A stretch of 64,000 nucleotides of DNA from CAYUAI01 sp964442745 (GTDB lineage: Bacteria > Pseudomonadota > Gammaproteobacteria > S012-40). Positions within the stretch are counted from its first letter, which is position 1. Every line of letters starts with the position of its first letter. A program made the translations under genes and the position numbers. Location of the stretch: positions 5,329 to 69,328 of the forward strand of contig CAYUAI010000013.1 of NCBI GenBank assembly GCA_964442745.1, in the 5' to 3' direction. Under the pieces are notes generated by a model. That model was not told the DNA's origin. It saw nothing but the letters and a program-made list of their open reading frames with translations, and ran no database searches. Shown here piece by piece: positions 8,122 to 17,397 of this stretch.

Positions 8122-8516
8122 ACGAAACTACCTTGTTGTTCCTCGTATTAAGGGAGATTACTGCCACAATGTTCCCGTTTTGTATTCCACGCTTAAGCAT
8201 TACGAATAATGTTGCTTTATGGAGATCTTTCTATTTGTGAATAAAATACAGCCGCTCATAGCGCTTAAAAATCATCCGCTTACTAGGTAGGCAGGCGATC
8301 AAAATTATTTTGACATTGACTCGCCTATTGCCCGTTCTTCGCCGTGCTTTGAAGGGCAAAAAGTAGGTTTCGTAAATTTTGTTAAAATAATTATGTTCAC
8401 CTACCTTATGGCATAGATAGATTATGGTGTTATTTGACCTATGTCAAAACAGTGTTATTAAATGTACAGTATTAACATATTTTGAATCCAAATTATAAGT
8501 GATTGCATGCGCATTC
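8122..8516. other. Intergenic region upstream of the CHAD-ParA unit
   Basis: 395 bp without a gene. It should hold the leftward promoter of the CHAD-ParA unit and the transcription end of the sigma/anti-sigma operon. The only patterned element seen is the TTGAC-N4-GTCAA palindrome at 8434-8447. Confidence 0.5.
8434..8447. promoter_or_regulatory. Possible FNR/ANR-type operator
   Basis: TTGACCTATGTCAA is a perfect TTGAC-N4-GTCAA dyad, close to the FNR/ANR consensus TTGAT-N4-ATCAA. It lies about 313 bp upstream of the CHAD gene start, farther than usual for activation. It could be chance. Confidence 0.25.
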
Positions 8517-9143
8517 CTAAGAAGTTGCTCCAGCTAAGCCAAAAAAGATATCTTGTTCTCGCCATTGCTGAATGGCTATGCCATTGACCGTATATTCGGC
8601 GGTTGGCAATGATTTTAATGTGTCACTGAGATAAGTTTGATATAGGGTATATCGTCGCCCTTGTTTATCGACCAATTTGATTTGTGCCGCCAACTGGCCT
8701 TGGATAGAACAATAGCGGGCCCCTACAATCGTGAAATTAGCTGGCGTCATTTTTTCTGAGGCCACCAGATTAAAATCCAGTTTATACATTTCATTACGCA
8801 GATATCTAAGATTATTACCGAGAAACTCGACGGCCAATTGTTTGTTATGGTTTAAGGCGATTTCTTGCGCGACACGTTGGCCTATTTGCTCAGGTGATAA
8901 TGAATTAATATAGATAAACTGATACACCACGATAAAACAAAATAAGAGGGAAGCTGCTATTACATAATGGCGTGGTAAAAACCATTTTCGATTTATTGTA
9001 ACAACCGACGGATGGATTTCAGTTTCTGCCTGTATCGAACGATGTTTCGAGGCTTGTGCCAGCAAATTTTCTAGTTTTTCGGGGGCTAGCTTTTGAGCTT
9101 GATAATAATCTTTGACATGGCTAGACAACGTTTCATTTTTCAC
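8517..9143 (-). CDS. Predicted membrane anti-sigma factor
   Basis: A 208-residue protein with an N-terminal cytoplasmic part of about 65 residues, a single membrane helix (HYVIAASLLFCFIVVYQFIY) and a roughly 120-residue periplasmic domain. It follows the ECF sigma gene with a 4-bp ATGA-type overlap, the usual arrangement of a sigma factor and its membrane-bound inhibitor. No HxxxCxxC zinc motif is seen, so it is not a classical ZAS anti-sigma. The assignment rests on topology and coupling rather than sequence family. Confidence 0.7.
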   Translation of the reverse strand: MKNETLSSHVKDYYQAQKLAPEKLENLLAQASKHRSIQAETEIHPSVVTINRKWFLPRHYVIAASLLFCFIVVYQFIYINSLSPEQIGQRVAQEIALNHNKQLAVEFLGNNLRYLRNEMYKLDFNLVASEKMTPANFTIVGARYCSIQGQLAAQIKLVDKQGRRYTLYQTYLSDTLKSLPTAEYTVNGIAIQQWREQDIFFGLAGATS

Positions 9144-9637
9144 AGAAGCACCTCACGATTCGTTGTCTTAAAATAACTCTGCATTTTCTTACGGGAACGA
9201 TGAATCAAGCTCAATACCGTACCACGTGGTTGGGATGTTAAGTCGGCAATTTCTTGTGCTGTGTAACCTTCAACAGCGGCGAGGAAAAAAGCTTCGCGCT
9301 CGATGGGACGTAAACATTTAAGTGCTTGTTCAACTTCAGCCACGTCGCTAAAAAAAGTAATATTGTATTCTTCGATCTGGTTATCCACATACTCAGTATG
9401 ATCATCAATGGGTATCATGGACACCAGTTTTTCACGTTTATGTTGGTTAAAAAACCGTGAGCGAATCGATTTAAACAAGTAGGCTTTTTCTATCGGTCCT
9501 TTGGCACTTAATACGCTTAACCAGGCCTCTTGTAAAATATCCTCCGCACTTGCCCTCTCATGTGTGAATGAGAGGGCATAGCGGAATCCTTGCTGCAATA
9601 ACTCAGCTAAATCAGCAGAGGATTGCTGTTGTGCCAT
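9140..9637 (-). CDS. ECF-type RNA polymerase sigma factor
   Basis: A 165-residue sigma-70-family protein of ECF size. Region 2 covers about residues 10-70 (ASAEDILQEAWLSVL, then YLFKSIRSRFFNQHKRE). Region 4 covers about 105-160 and has a helix-turn-helix (ALKCLRPIEREAFFLAAVEG, then TAQEIADLTSQPRGTVLSLI). It directs RNA polymerase to a small regulon, probably in response to an envelope signal given its membrane partner. It is encoded between a secreted protein (2 bp upstream) and the anti-sigma (overlapping). It is likely autoregulated. Confidence 0.88.
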   Translation of the reverse strand: MAQQQSSADLAELLQQGFRYALSFTHERASAEDILQEAWLSVLSAKGPIEKAYLFKSIRSRFFNQHKREKLVSMIPIDDHTEYVDNQIEEYNITFFSDVAEVEQALKCLRPIEREAFFLAAVEGYTAQEIADLTSQPRGTVLSLIHRSRKKMQSYFKTTNREVLL

Positions 9638-9639
9638 TT

Positions 9640-10062
9640 TTATAGTTTCTCTAAATGATATTTACGTTTTTCACCATTGATAGAGTGGATGAGTCCTTGC
9701 GTGGTAAGAAATTTATGGTTGTCTGACCGTACTAGAAAATCAACATCTATCTTGCGCCCTTTTTGATCTTTGAAATCAGCACAGCTCACATAAAAATCCC
9801 CTTTTTTAACGATACCATCATGCAGTTCATCCAAGGTCAATTTTAATAAAGCACCATCCACTGGATCATATAAATACATCGCATGGTTAATGGTTTGCTG
9901 CTGAATGAATTGCTGCATCGCTTGCTGAATATTCTTGCGTAAATCCCCTTTAATCGACGGATCATTCGCGGCAAAAACCGTGCTTACTATACCTGCTGAT
10001 AATATCACTGAGGCCATGATATAAAGCAGAACGTCTGTTACTTTCTTTTGCATGTTAAGCAT
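9640..10062 (-). CDS. Secreted protein heading the sigma/anti-sigma operon
   Basis: A 140-residue protein with a signal peptide: basic start, then VLLYIMASVILSAGIVSTV and an AFA-type cleavage site before residue 33. The mature part is about 108 residues, rich in beta-forming sequence (DGIVKKGDFYVSCADFKD, then KIDVDFLVRSDN), with one cysteine. It is the first gene of the unit, two bases before the ECF sigma gene. I do not recognise the family. Position suggests it is either a sensed periplasmic component or the main target of this sigma factor. Confidence 0.65.
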   Translation of the reverse strand: MLNMQKKVTDVLLYIMASVILSAGIVSTVFAANDPSIKGDLRKNIQQAMQQFIQQQTINHAMYLYDPVDGALLKLTLDELHDGIVKKGDFYVSCADFKDQKGRKIDVDFLVRSDNHKFLTTQGLIHSINGEKRKYHLEKL

Positions 10063-10300
10063 TCCTAATTATATTGATTAAATCCACTGTTTGCGTTAGA
10101 GACGTGGTTACAACAGTCTCTGCAGAGATAACAATTAAGTTGGCGATTTGATTGCAGTGATTTTATTTTTTTTACTTTAGGAATAGACAAGCTATTAATC
10201 CATATAAGTATTATGCCTTTTTGACTCATCAGTAAATTACGAAGGGTTTTTAATTGTACTAATATTACTCTATAAAATGAAAATTATAGTGGTGAAAGTT

Positions 10301-11518
10301 ATGGCAAAAATCACACTTTCGGATATCAAGAGTACATATCAAGAAATACAATCCAGTATTCTCAATACGCCGTTTAATTTTTCTGATCAATTATCTCAGT
10401 TATGTGGCTGCGACGTATATTTAAAGTATGAGAATCTACAGCATACGGCTTCATTTAAAGCACGCGGCGCGTTAGCGGATATACAACGCCTTTCTGTTGT
10501 ACAAAAAACCCGTGGTATCATCGCAATGTCCGCAGGTAACCACGCGCAAGCGGTGGCTTACCATGCTTGTCGATTAAATATTCCGACGACCATTGTGATG
10601 CCTGAATTTACCCCTAATGTAAAAATTGAAGCCACTCGAGCCTATGGTGCTGATGTTATTTTGCATGGGCAATTATTGGATGACTCAGCCATGTTTGCTA
10701 AAAATATCGCTAAAGAGAAAGGGCTTTATGTCGTTCATCCCTACGATAATTTAAATATTATTATGGGCCAAGCTTCGATTGCCCTTGAGCTACTGACTGC
10801 CCAACCGGATATTGATGCCATTATCGTACCCATTGGCGGCGGCGGTTTAATTGCAGGCATTGCCATTGCCGCAAAATCGATCAAGCCTAACATTAAAGTC
10901 TATGGTGTACAAACCAGAACTTTCCCGACGATGTATGCGGCCTTGCGCGGTGAAAAAATCACCTGTGGTGCCATAACAATCGCTGAAGGTATCGCCATTA
11001 AAAAGCCAGGCGAACTGACCACTCCTATCGTTAATCACTATGTTGATGATATTTTTTTGGTCGAAGAAACAGCCATTGAAAAAGCCGTTTTGAGCTTACT
11101 AAAATTTGAAAAAACCAGCGTTGAAGGGGCTGGAGCTGCCAGTGCCGCCGCCCTGATAAAAAATAAAGCCCACTTTTCTCAAAAAAAGGTTGCCTTGATA
11201 TTGTCAGGGGGAAATATTGATCTGTTTAACCTATCGACTATCATACAGCGTAGTTTAGTTCGCAGTCATCGCTTAGTTCGCTTAAATATACGCTGTCATG
11301 ATTTTCCAGGGTCTCTAGCACAAATCACCCAAGTGATAGCACAAAGCAAAGCAAATATTATTGAAATCTCCCATCAACGAGCTTTTTCGAATATTCCGTT
11401 GCAAGATGTAGAAATTAATGTAACGTTACAGATTCGTGGCAAGACACACCTTGAGGAAATTATTGAATACTTGCTGGCCGTTGATTTAAATGATGTTGAG
11501 GTTGTTGATCACTTTTAA
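10301..11518 (+). CDS. ilvA: Threonine ammonia-lyase with C-terminal ACT domain
   Basis: A PLP enzyme converting threonine to 2-oxobutanoate and ammonia, feeding isoleucine synthesis or catabolism. The PLP lysine lies in HTASFKARGAL, the phosphate loop is VPIGGGGLIAGI, and SAGNHAQAVAYHA is the usual active-site Asn loop. After about residue 325 an ACT-type regulatory domain follows (RLNIRCHDFPGSLAQITQVI). At about 405 residues it matches the medium-length form (one ACT domain) rather than the ~514-residue E. coli IlvA. The ATG at 10301 is chosen because GGTGA lies 7 bases upstream; an in-frame ATG at 10277 has no ribosome site. Confidence 0.88.
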   Translation: MAKITLSDIKSTYQEIQSSILNTPFNFSDQLSQLCGCDVYLKYENLQHTASFKARGALADIQRLSVVQKTRGIIAMSAGNHAQAVAYHACRLNIPTTIVMPEFTPNVKIEATRAYGADVILHGQLLDDSAMFAKNIAKEKGLYVVHPYDNLNIIMGQASIALELLTAQPDIDAIIVPIGGGGLIAGIAIAAKSIKPNIKVYGVQTRTFPTMYAALRGEKITCGAITIAEGIAIKKPGELTTPIVNHYVDDIFLVEETAIEKAVLSLLKFEKTSVEGAGAASAAALIKNKAHFSQKKVALILSGGNIDLFNLSTIIQRSLVRSHRLVRLNIRCHDFPGSLAQITQVIAQSKANIIEISHQRAFSNIPLQDVEINVTLQIRGKTHLEEIIEYLLAVDLNDVEVVDHF

Positions 11519-11541
11519 GGATATTATGACCCATTGCGAGA

Positions 11542-11570
11542 AGGCTATCCATTCTCGGACAGTCCCCTAG
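11542..11570. repeat. REP-like hairpin repeat, copy 3
   Basis: AGGCTATCC ATTCTC GGACAGTCC matches copies at 2310 and 3590. It sits between the convergent ends of ilvA and the diguanylate cyclase gene, a place where such repeats often serve as bidirectional transcription ends. Confidence 0.55.
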
Positions 11571-12682
11571 TTTATTGCATAGCAACAGCCTCCGGGTCCA
11601 TGGTTTGATTTGGCATGATAAAGCGCTTCATCAACAGTATTTAATGCCGTATCTAAATCGCTGCCATGGCGTGGCATTTCACCGATACCTAACGAAATAT
11701 CGAAAGCTAGACGATTATTTTTTGCCCATAAGCGCACTGATTTTTGAATGCGCTGGGCGATAGTTTCGGCCACTGAAATAGATGTGTTTGGCATAACAAT
11801 GACAAATTCATCTCCTCCATAGCGGGATAAAAGATCAGTTTTTCGGGTGGTTTGTTTTAGAATCTCAGCCACATTTTTTAATGCTAAATCCCCGGCCGCA
11901 TGCCCATGATTATCATTGATCTGCTTGAATTTATCTAGATCTGCAAAGATGACCACAAAATCATCATGCATGTTATTTATTTTCAAGAGTGCTTCCACTT
12001 TATCAGATAATGCACGGCGATTTAATAAGCCGGTGAGGGCATCACGTTGACTCAAGTTTTCCAGGCTAATACGTGACGCTTCCAGGCGCCCCATGAGAAG
12101 GTATGAATAAAGCAGGATAATCGCGCCAAATATATTCATAAAGGCTAAACCTAAACTAAATTCACTGCCGATGGCAATATACCGTATACTCATCACCAGC
12201 ATGGCCGCAGAAAAACAAATCACCAATGACTCTCTAAACAAACGCATTCCATATCGCATTCCATTACCCAGTACGATTAATATATAAACAATCATGCAAG
12301 GAGGGATATTGACCGGATCATTGAGTGTACCAATGGATACCCCGATGACATCGAGCAAGATCGCCAAACGAAACCGAAATAGTGAAATTTTTATTTGCGT
12401 TGCGTGCCAATAACAAATCATTGTTACCACACCGTAGAAAAAAAAATAGCTGTTTAATTGCGCTAAACTCATCCAGCGCAAGTCATAACCATCGAGCAAA
12501 TTAAAGTACACAATAGCGAGTATTAGAATGATAAAACGTAATGTATATTGGAGTTGTTGATCTCGCCAGGTCGGGAAGCGAAAAGCAGGATTTTGTGATA
12601 AGAGAGCTTCCCGGCGATCAGCTCCAATACGCCGGTCGCTAAATTTTCGTCTTTCTGAAACAGGGTTTGATGAATAATTCAC
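11567..12682 (-). CDS. Membrane diguanylate cyclase (GGDEF)
   Basis: A 371-residue protein that makes cyclic di-GMP from two GTP. Residues about 45-200 hold five or six membrane helices of an unassigned sensor module. The GGDEF domain (about 210-370) is intact: DALTGLLNRRAL, then FADLDKFKQINDNHGH, and the catalytic RYGGDEFVIVMP. RKTD stands five residues before GGDEF, matching the RxxD inhibitory site, so product feedback is expected. The N-terminus is rich in Arg and Asp (SERRKFSDRRIGADRRE). It diverges from the APP1-type gene. Confidence 0.9.
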   Translation of the reverse strand: MNYSSNPVSERRKFSDRRIGADRREALLSQNPAFRFPTWRDQQLQYTLRFIILILAIVYFNLLDGYDLRWMSLAQLNSYFFFYGVVTMICYWHATQIKISLFRFRLAILLDVIGVSIGTLNDPVNIPPCMIVYILIVLGNGMRYGMRLFRESLVICFSAAMLVMSIRYIAIGSEFSLGLAFMNIFGAIILLYSYLLMGRLEASRISLENLSQRDALTGLLNRRALSDKVEALLKINNMHDDFVVIFADLDKFKQINDNHGHAAGDLALKNVAEILKQTTRKTDLLSRYGGDEFVIVMPNTSISVAETIAQRIQKSVRLWAKNNRLAFDISLGIGEMPRHGSDLDTALNTVDEALYHAKSNHGPGGCCYAIN

Positions 12683-12781
12683 TTCAGCTGCATCGGTATA
12701 AGTAATGGAATAAATATATTTACGTTAAGTATAGATGATCGATTTAGCCATATGTTTTAGTCTAGCGGGCGTTTAAAATAT

Positions 12782-13798
12782 ATGGCTAAATTTATCGTCG
12801 TTGATTTATACTTGCAGAGATCAACAGATGGCAATTACCATGCAAATTTATTATTCGTACTTTTGGCATCAACATCACTATGGGCGGATGAATATGAAGT
12901 GGTATTTAGTGCGTGTTATGGCAATCCCCAACGCGCTATTATCGAAGGGCGCCTCATAGAAAAGCGTTATCAGGTTGCTGCCGAGATAACAGATAGCTGG
13001 ATAAAAAATACATGGCGAAAACTGCGCCAGCTCATTAATGATGAGCAAGCCGATGCCCTTGTTAAACTTGAGCTAAATCAGCAACATTTTCATAAACGAA
13101 CCGATGATGAAGGTTATTTTTCTTTTGATGTTCTGTTGTCTCCCCCATTGCCGGCTGGCTTCTACCCAGCCAAGGTCTTTAGCAATGAGAATTTATCAGC
13201 GTTTTGTCGATTATTAGTTATTCCTCAAACAAATACTTTAGCAATCATCTCAGACTTTGATGATACGGTCATTGTCTCTAATGTGGTCAATAAAAAGCAA
13301 CTCATTAAAAATACCCTCGCTAAAAATTATTTACAACGAGGCATTGTACAAGGGATGTCAAATACTTATCGAGATCTTTTAAAAAAGCATAACCCACTTC
13401 CTGAATTAGCCCCTGTTATTTTTGTGAGTGGTTCACCGCGTCAAATTCAAACCAGTATAGAGCAGTTTTTGGATCATTATCACTTTCCAACAAATATCGT
13501 ATTAACCAAGCAAATTGGTGGGTCACAGGGTGACCCGTTGATAAATCAACAAAAATATAAAGTGGATAAAATTGAAAAATTATTTAAGTTCTTTAGCTGG
13601 ATGCAGTTTATTTTGGTTGGTGATGATGGTGAAAAAGACCCAGAAAGTTATCGTTTGCTTCAGCAGCGTTATCCCGATCGCATCCAATCCATTTGGATTC
13701 GCAAAGTGTCTATTGATGATCAACGACTAAGCTATGACGGGCAACACTATTTTAAGAATAGTCTTTCTTTAACAAAGGATTTAAACAACGATCATTAA
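12782..13798 (+). CDS. APP1-type (DUF2183) phosphatase-like protein, probably exported
   Basis: A 338-residue protein whose C-terminal half (about 155-320) is the DUF2183/App1 catalytic domain: a HAD-like DxDxT motif (IISDFDDTVIVS), VFVSGSPRQ, and the late acidic motif LVGDDGEKDPE. Yeast App1 dephosphorylates phosphatidic acid; bacterial substrates are not established. A hydrophobic stretch near residue 25 (LLFVLLASTSLWADE) looks like a signal peptide. The upstream residues would then be excess, but no downstream ATG fits; a TTG at 12812 could. The 3' end overlaps the converging two-component gene by 4 bp. Confidence 0.75.
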   Translation: MAKFIVVDLYLQRSTDGNYHANLLFVLLASTSLWADEYEVVFSACYGNPQRAIIEGRLIEKRYQVAAEITDSWIKNTWRKLRQLINDEQADALVKLELNQQHFHKRTDDEGYFSFDVLLSPPLPAGFYPAKVFSNENLSAFCRLLVIPQTNTLAIISDFDDTVIVSNVVNKKQLIKNTLAKNYLQRGIVQGMSNTYRDLLKKHNPLPELAPVIFVSGSPRQIQTSIEQFLDHYHFPTNIVLTKQIGGSQGDPLINQQKYKVDKIEKLFKFFSWMQFILVGDDGEKDPESYRLLQQRYPDRIQSIWIRKVSIDDQRLSYDGQHYFKNSLSLTKDLNNDH

Positions 13799-15447
13799 TC
13801 TGATACAGCAATGCGATTTCCCCCCTGATTTTTTGCATCGTATAAAGCAAAGGCCGCTTTTTCGCATATTAGCTCGATGCTTGGATAATTTTCACAGATC
13901 GTAATACCACAACTTAATGTGGTACTGTGCTTTGGCCCTCCCGAGTCATGGCTGGTATTGGCAAATGCATCACGCAGTTTTTCCAATATTTGGGTGGCAG
14001 CAAGTAAACTCAGTCCAGGCATAATCAGAGCAAATTCTTTGACCCCGAAGCGACCGGCTAATACAGAATCGTCTATTCTTTGAATGAGTTTGGCTAACCC
14101 TCTTAATACATTAGAAGCTTCTATAAGGCCATACTGATTGATAATTTCATCGTATTGATCAACATCTAAAATAGCAACGACCGCCGCTGAATTTAGTTGA
14201 CGTGCTCTCACGATTTCATTATGCAATATTTTTTCAAAAGCAATCAGATTATATAAGCCAGTCAGTTGGTCCAGTGTGGCCTGTGTTTGGATAAGTCGCC
14301 CTCTTTTTGCTCGATTCACAACCGCCGTATGTAAATGCTCAGTTTCTATGGGTTTCGTTAAAAAATCATCGCCGCCACTCTGGCTAAGCACAGCAAGTTG
14401 CTTTCCCTTATTAATTTCTGCTGACAAATAAATAATGGCGATGTGATTAAAATTTTCTTGTAAGCGAATGAGGCGTGTGAGCTCCAAGCCACTGCATTGT
14501 GGCATATATAAGTCCATTAGAATAACATCAGGTCGAAACGTTTCAATGGCATCAATAATGTGTTCGGGCTCCGATAAGCTTTGTGTGACTAAACCGGCAC
14601 GTCGCAAGGTGATAGCATGATGCTCTGCAACCGGTTTGGAATCATCGACAACTAATACCCGGTAGAAATCAGCTAATGTGGCATTGTGTATATTATCTAA
14701 ATGACGTACTAGCAAATTAATATCCGTCGGTTTTTTATAATAGCCACTCGCTCCCAGGCGGATCGCTGTTAATTTATCCGCAAAGCTATCGCTTTCCGCT
14801 AGCACAAAAAATGGAACATCCATAGGCGTGATGGAGTTGTTCGTATATAGATCACTCATGGGTTTTTCATCAGCAAGTTCGGCTCCCATCATTAAAGTAG
14901 ATGGTAATTGTTTGCTGAATGCTAAGTTCAGTTCATCAAACGAATGATATGTTTGCACCGTATAACCATTACATGACAAACTAATAACTATGTCGTTTAA
15001 CTTGGCTGGCTCTGTGTCAGCCAAATAAATAAGACGATTTGCCATTTGATCAGATGGTTTAATGCCGAGGGTTTCCTCATATTTTTCCTCCTTTGCTGCG
15101 TTTTCATTCGATGTTGTTCGGCATGTGATATTCAATTGTTCTATTAAATGAAAAATTTTATTTTGTTGCTCAGATGTCGCTGGCTCGTTTTGTTCAACTA
15201 ATTGCTTTGCCAAATACTCTACTGAGCATGCAATATCGCTAATCGCTTCATAACCAAAGGTGGCTGCCGTGCCCTTCAACGAATGCGCTAAACGATGCAG
15301 TTCATTGCGTTGTTCGATTTGACTCGGATGGCTTAGTACCGCCTGCCAAGCTGTTTTTAGTTCAGCCACTTTTTCCGGTAATCGCTCGAAAAAAGACACC
15401 CGTAGCGATTCTAGTTGAGCTAAAAACTGCGCTCTTTGATTTTCCAT
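13795..15447 (-). CDS. Hpt-REC-REC-GGDEF signalling protein with degenerate output site
   Basis: A 550-residue cytoplasmic protein. Order: Hpt domain (about 10-105, HSLKGTAATFGY with the phospho-histidine); a degenerate receiver (about 135-255) whose acceptor position reads LMMGAEL, with no Asp; an intact receiver (about 262-378: VLVVDDSKPV, VILMDLYMPQ, FLTKPIE); and a GGDEF domain (about 390-548). The catalytic motif reads RFGVKEFALIMPG, so the second Gly and the acidic residue of GGDEF are Val and Lys. Cyclase activity is therefore unlikely, and the domain may bind GTP or c-di-GMP or act as a protein module. No cognate kinase is nearby. Confidence 0.88.
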   Translation of the reverse strand: MENQRAQFLAQLESLRVSFFERLPEKVAELKTAWQAVLSHPSQIEQRNELHRLAHSLKGTAATFGYEAISDIACSVEYLAKQLVEQNEPATSEQQNKIFHLIEQLNITCRTTSNENAAKEEKYEETLGIKPSDQMANRLIYLADTEPAKLNDIVISLSCNGYTVQTYHSFDELNLAFSKQLPSTLMMGAELADEKPMSDLYTNNSITPMDVPFFVLAESDSFADKLTAIRLGASGYYKKPTDINLLVRHLDNIHNATLADFYRVLVVDDSKPVAEHHAITLRRAGLVTQSLSEPEHIIDAIETFRPDVILMDLYMPQCSGLELTRLIRLQENFNHIAIIYLSAEINKGKQLAVLSQSGGDDFLTKPIETEHLHTAVVNRAKRGRLIQTQATLDQLTGLYNLIAFEKILHNEIVRARQLNSAAVVAILDVDQYDEIINQYGLIEASNVLRGLAKLIQRIDDSVLAGRFGVKEFALIMPGLSLLAATQILEKLRDAFANTSHDSGGPKHSTTLSCGITICENYPSIELICEKAAFALYDAKNQGGNRIAVSD

Positions 15448-15844
15448 GTAATAACCAATGATTCCAATTTTTGATCACTATGACAGCATTTTTTGAGGAT
15501 GGTATCATCGTGACAGTTTGTCTATTTTGTCTCACTATCATTCGACATTTTTGCTAAAAACTTGAAACGGTTTTGTTTAATCCTGAAATGAAGTGATCAA
15601 TAAAAGACCATGCGTCAGCAAAAACTCACAAGGCGCTAAACTTTCTAATGCCAATAAATAAAGCTAAAATAGGAATCACTGTCGCAATCGTAGGTTTTGA
15701 TTGAAAAACTGTCGGAGATTAAGCGGTGTTTGTGCAATAAATTCATCTCATCAGTGGAATTACTAAAAGTCACAATGGTCATTCATTATTGTTGCTTAAA
15801 TCGCTTTTCTGCTCAGGCGATTAGATTATCATTCGGAGTTTTCT
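15448..15844. other. Intergenic region between divergent genes
   Basis: 397 bp between the start of the leftward Hpt-REC-GGDEF gene and the rightward gene at 15845. It should hold both promoters. No gene, repeat or confident promoter is seen. Confidence 0.4.
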
Positions 15845-16405
15845 ATGGATAAAAAAACGTCTTTTGCAGAAGATGAAAATGCGCTCAAGCGACAACAAAA
15901 ACGCATGAGGCAAAATACCTTGATTATTCTGCTCAGTATCTTATTCATGAGCTTGCTCAGTGTCTATGTATTGAGAAATACCCTATCACCTTATTCTCGA
16001 ATTCAACAGCCTAATGGCTTGGATGGCAAAGCTCGTCCAGTGGAACTCATGATCTTACAGCAGCTGGCAAACGGTCAACTAAAGAAATTTGATAATCATT
16101 CTAGAGTTGGAGACATTTTTGAATTTCAACTTGCTTCAACTCAATCGATTTATGTTGCACTCATAGGCTCTGTTAATGGAAAAATTCCTGTTGCCTTTTT
16201 TAAAGGAGTAAGAATACCTCCAGGACCTCACCGGCATCTCGAAAAAGCGGGCGTGTTATTCACTTATGAAGTAAAACCCTCAGACAGCTCGATTGTATTT
16301 TGTATCTTACATGAAAAGAGTCAAGAAGCGCTTTATACACGTCTTAGATCATTGCAAATTTTGTGGTCATCGATACCGAGCGAAAGCTGTGTGCAATTGA
16401 AGTAA
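15845..16405 (+). CDS. Single-pass membrane protein of unknown function (DUF4384-like C-terminus)
   Basis: A 186-residue protein with a charged cytoplasmic N-terminus of about 26 residues, one membrane helix (TLIILLSILFMSLLSVYVL) and a periplasmic domain of about 140 residues. The periplasmic part (VGDIFEFQLASTQSIYVALI, then PPGPHRHLEKAGVLFTYEV) has the beta pattern of DUF4384-type domains; that similarity is weak. An ATTCGGAG-type ribosome site precedes the ATG. It may be cotranscribed with the rightward genes that follow. Confidence 0.55.
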   Translation: MDKKTSFAEDENALKRQQKRMRQNTLIILLSILFMSLLSVYVLRNTLSPYSRIQQPNGLDGKARPVELMILQQLANGQLKKFDNHSRVGDIFEFQLASTQSIYVALIGSVNGKIPVAFFKGVRIPPGPHRHLEKAGVLFTYEVKPSDSSIVFCILHEKSQEALYTRLRSLQILWSSIPSESCVQLK

Positions 16406-16417
16406 TAAGGAGATAAT

Positions 16418-16477
16418 ATGTTTGAAACTCATTCACAGTTAAAAAAATATTGCCTGGTCATTGAACGGCTTTATTGA
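16418..16477 (+). CDS. Possible 19-residue leader or remnant ORF
   Basis: An ATG at 16418 stands 7 bases after a very good ribosome site (TAAGGAG) and opens a frame of 19 codons beginning MFETHSQLKK. The strength of the site is out of proportion to the length. This could be a leader peptide before the methyltransferase gene or the stub of a deleted gene. Confidence 0.25.
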   Translation: MFETHSQLKKYCLVIERLY

Positions 16478-16568
16478 ATTATGTCATTGGGACTCCTTAA
16501 CAAATTTCGATTAAATGATTTTACATTTTCAGTATGACGATTTATCGAAAAAAACTTGGAAATTAATA

Positions 16569-17384
16569 ATGGACGAACAAGAACGCAAACAGCATATACA
16601 AAAAACCTTTAATACCGTTGCAACGGGGTATGATAATCCTGCGCTTGCTTTTTTTCCTAAAGCCGCCGCACATCTACCAGAGATATTTAATTTCAAAGGC
16701 CATGAGCATGTATTAGATGTTGCAACAGGGACCGGAACACCGGCTATCACAATAGCCCCTTATCTTCAACACGGGAAAGTAACCGGTATCGATTTTTCTG
16801 AAAAGATGTTAGCACAGGCGCAAGTCAAATTAATGAAAAATAATTTGAGTAACGTTGAGCTACATCAAATGGATATGCAGGCGTTGACTTTTTCTGATAA
16901 CTATTTTGATGCTGCCAATGCTTCTTTTGCCATTTTTTTTGTGGAAGATATGTTAAATCTACTGAAGCATATTGCTTCTAAAGTAAAACCAAAAGCTAAA
17001 ATTGTTAGTTGTGCTTTTTATCAGGACTCCTTTAGTCCAAATGTTGATTTATTTTTGGAGAAAGTCCAACAATACGGTATAGATTCTCCTGAATTTAATT
17101 GGAAAAAAATTGACACGGAAGATAAGTATCAACACCTATATGAATCTGCTGGATTGACTGAAATAAAAATACACCGCCGAGATATTAGTTATCATCTCGG
17201 TGATGCGAATGCCTGGTGGAGTATCATTTGGAATGCGGGTTTTCGCGGCGTAATTTCCCAATTTGATCCGCCACAACTCGCTCAGTTTAAACAAGAACAT
17301 TTGACAGCGATTAATAACCTAAGCACACAACAAGGTATTCCTCTAAAAATAGAAATACTTTTTGCCGAAGGAATAAAAAAATAA
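16569..17384 (+). CDS. Class I SAM-dependent methyltransferase (UbiE-like fold)
   Basis: A 271-residue protein with the SAM-binding motif I VLDVATGTGTPAITIAPY, the acidic motif II GKVTGIDFSEKMLAQA and the later QMDMQALTF. It has the general layout of the Methyltransf_11/UbiE group. The substrate is unknown; it differs from UbiE beyond the SAM fold and no quinone gene adjoins it. The ATG at 16569 (MDEQERKQ) is chosen over the in-frame ATG at 16515 because GGAA lies about 8 bases before it and family members begin near such a sequence. DUF2288 follows after 13 bp. Confidence 0.8.
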   Translation: MDEQERKQHIQKTFNTVATGYDNPALAFFPKAAAHLPEIFNFKGHEHVLDVATGTGTPAITIAPYLQHGKVTGIDFSEKMLAQAQVKLMKNNLSNVELHQMDMQALTFSDNYFDAANASFAIFFVEDMLNLLKHIASKVKPKAKIVSCAFYQDSFSPNVDLFLEKVQQYGIDSPEFNWKKIDTEDKYQHLYESAGLTEIKIHRRDISYHLGDANAWWSIIWNAGFRGVISQFDPPQLAQFKQEHLTAINNLSTQQGIPLKIEILFAEGIKK

Positions 17385-17397
17385 AGGGGATTTATTA

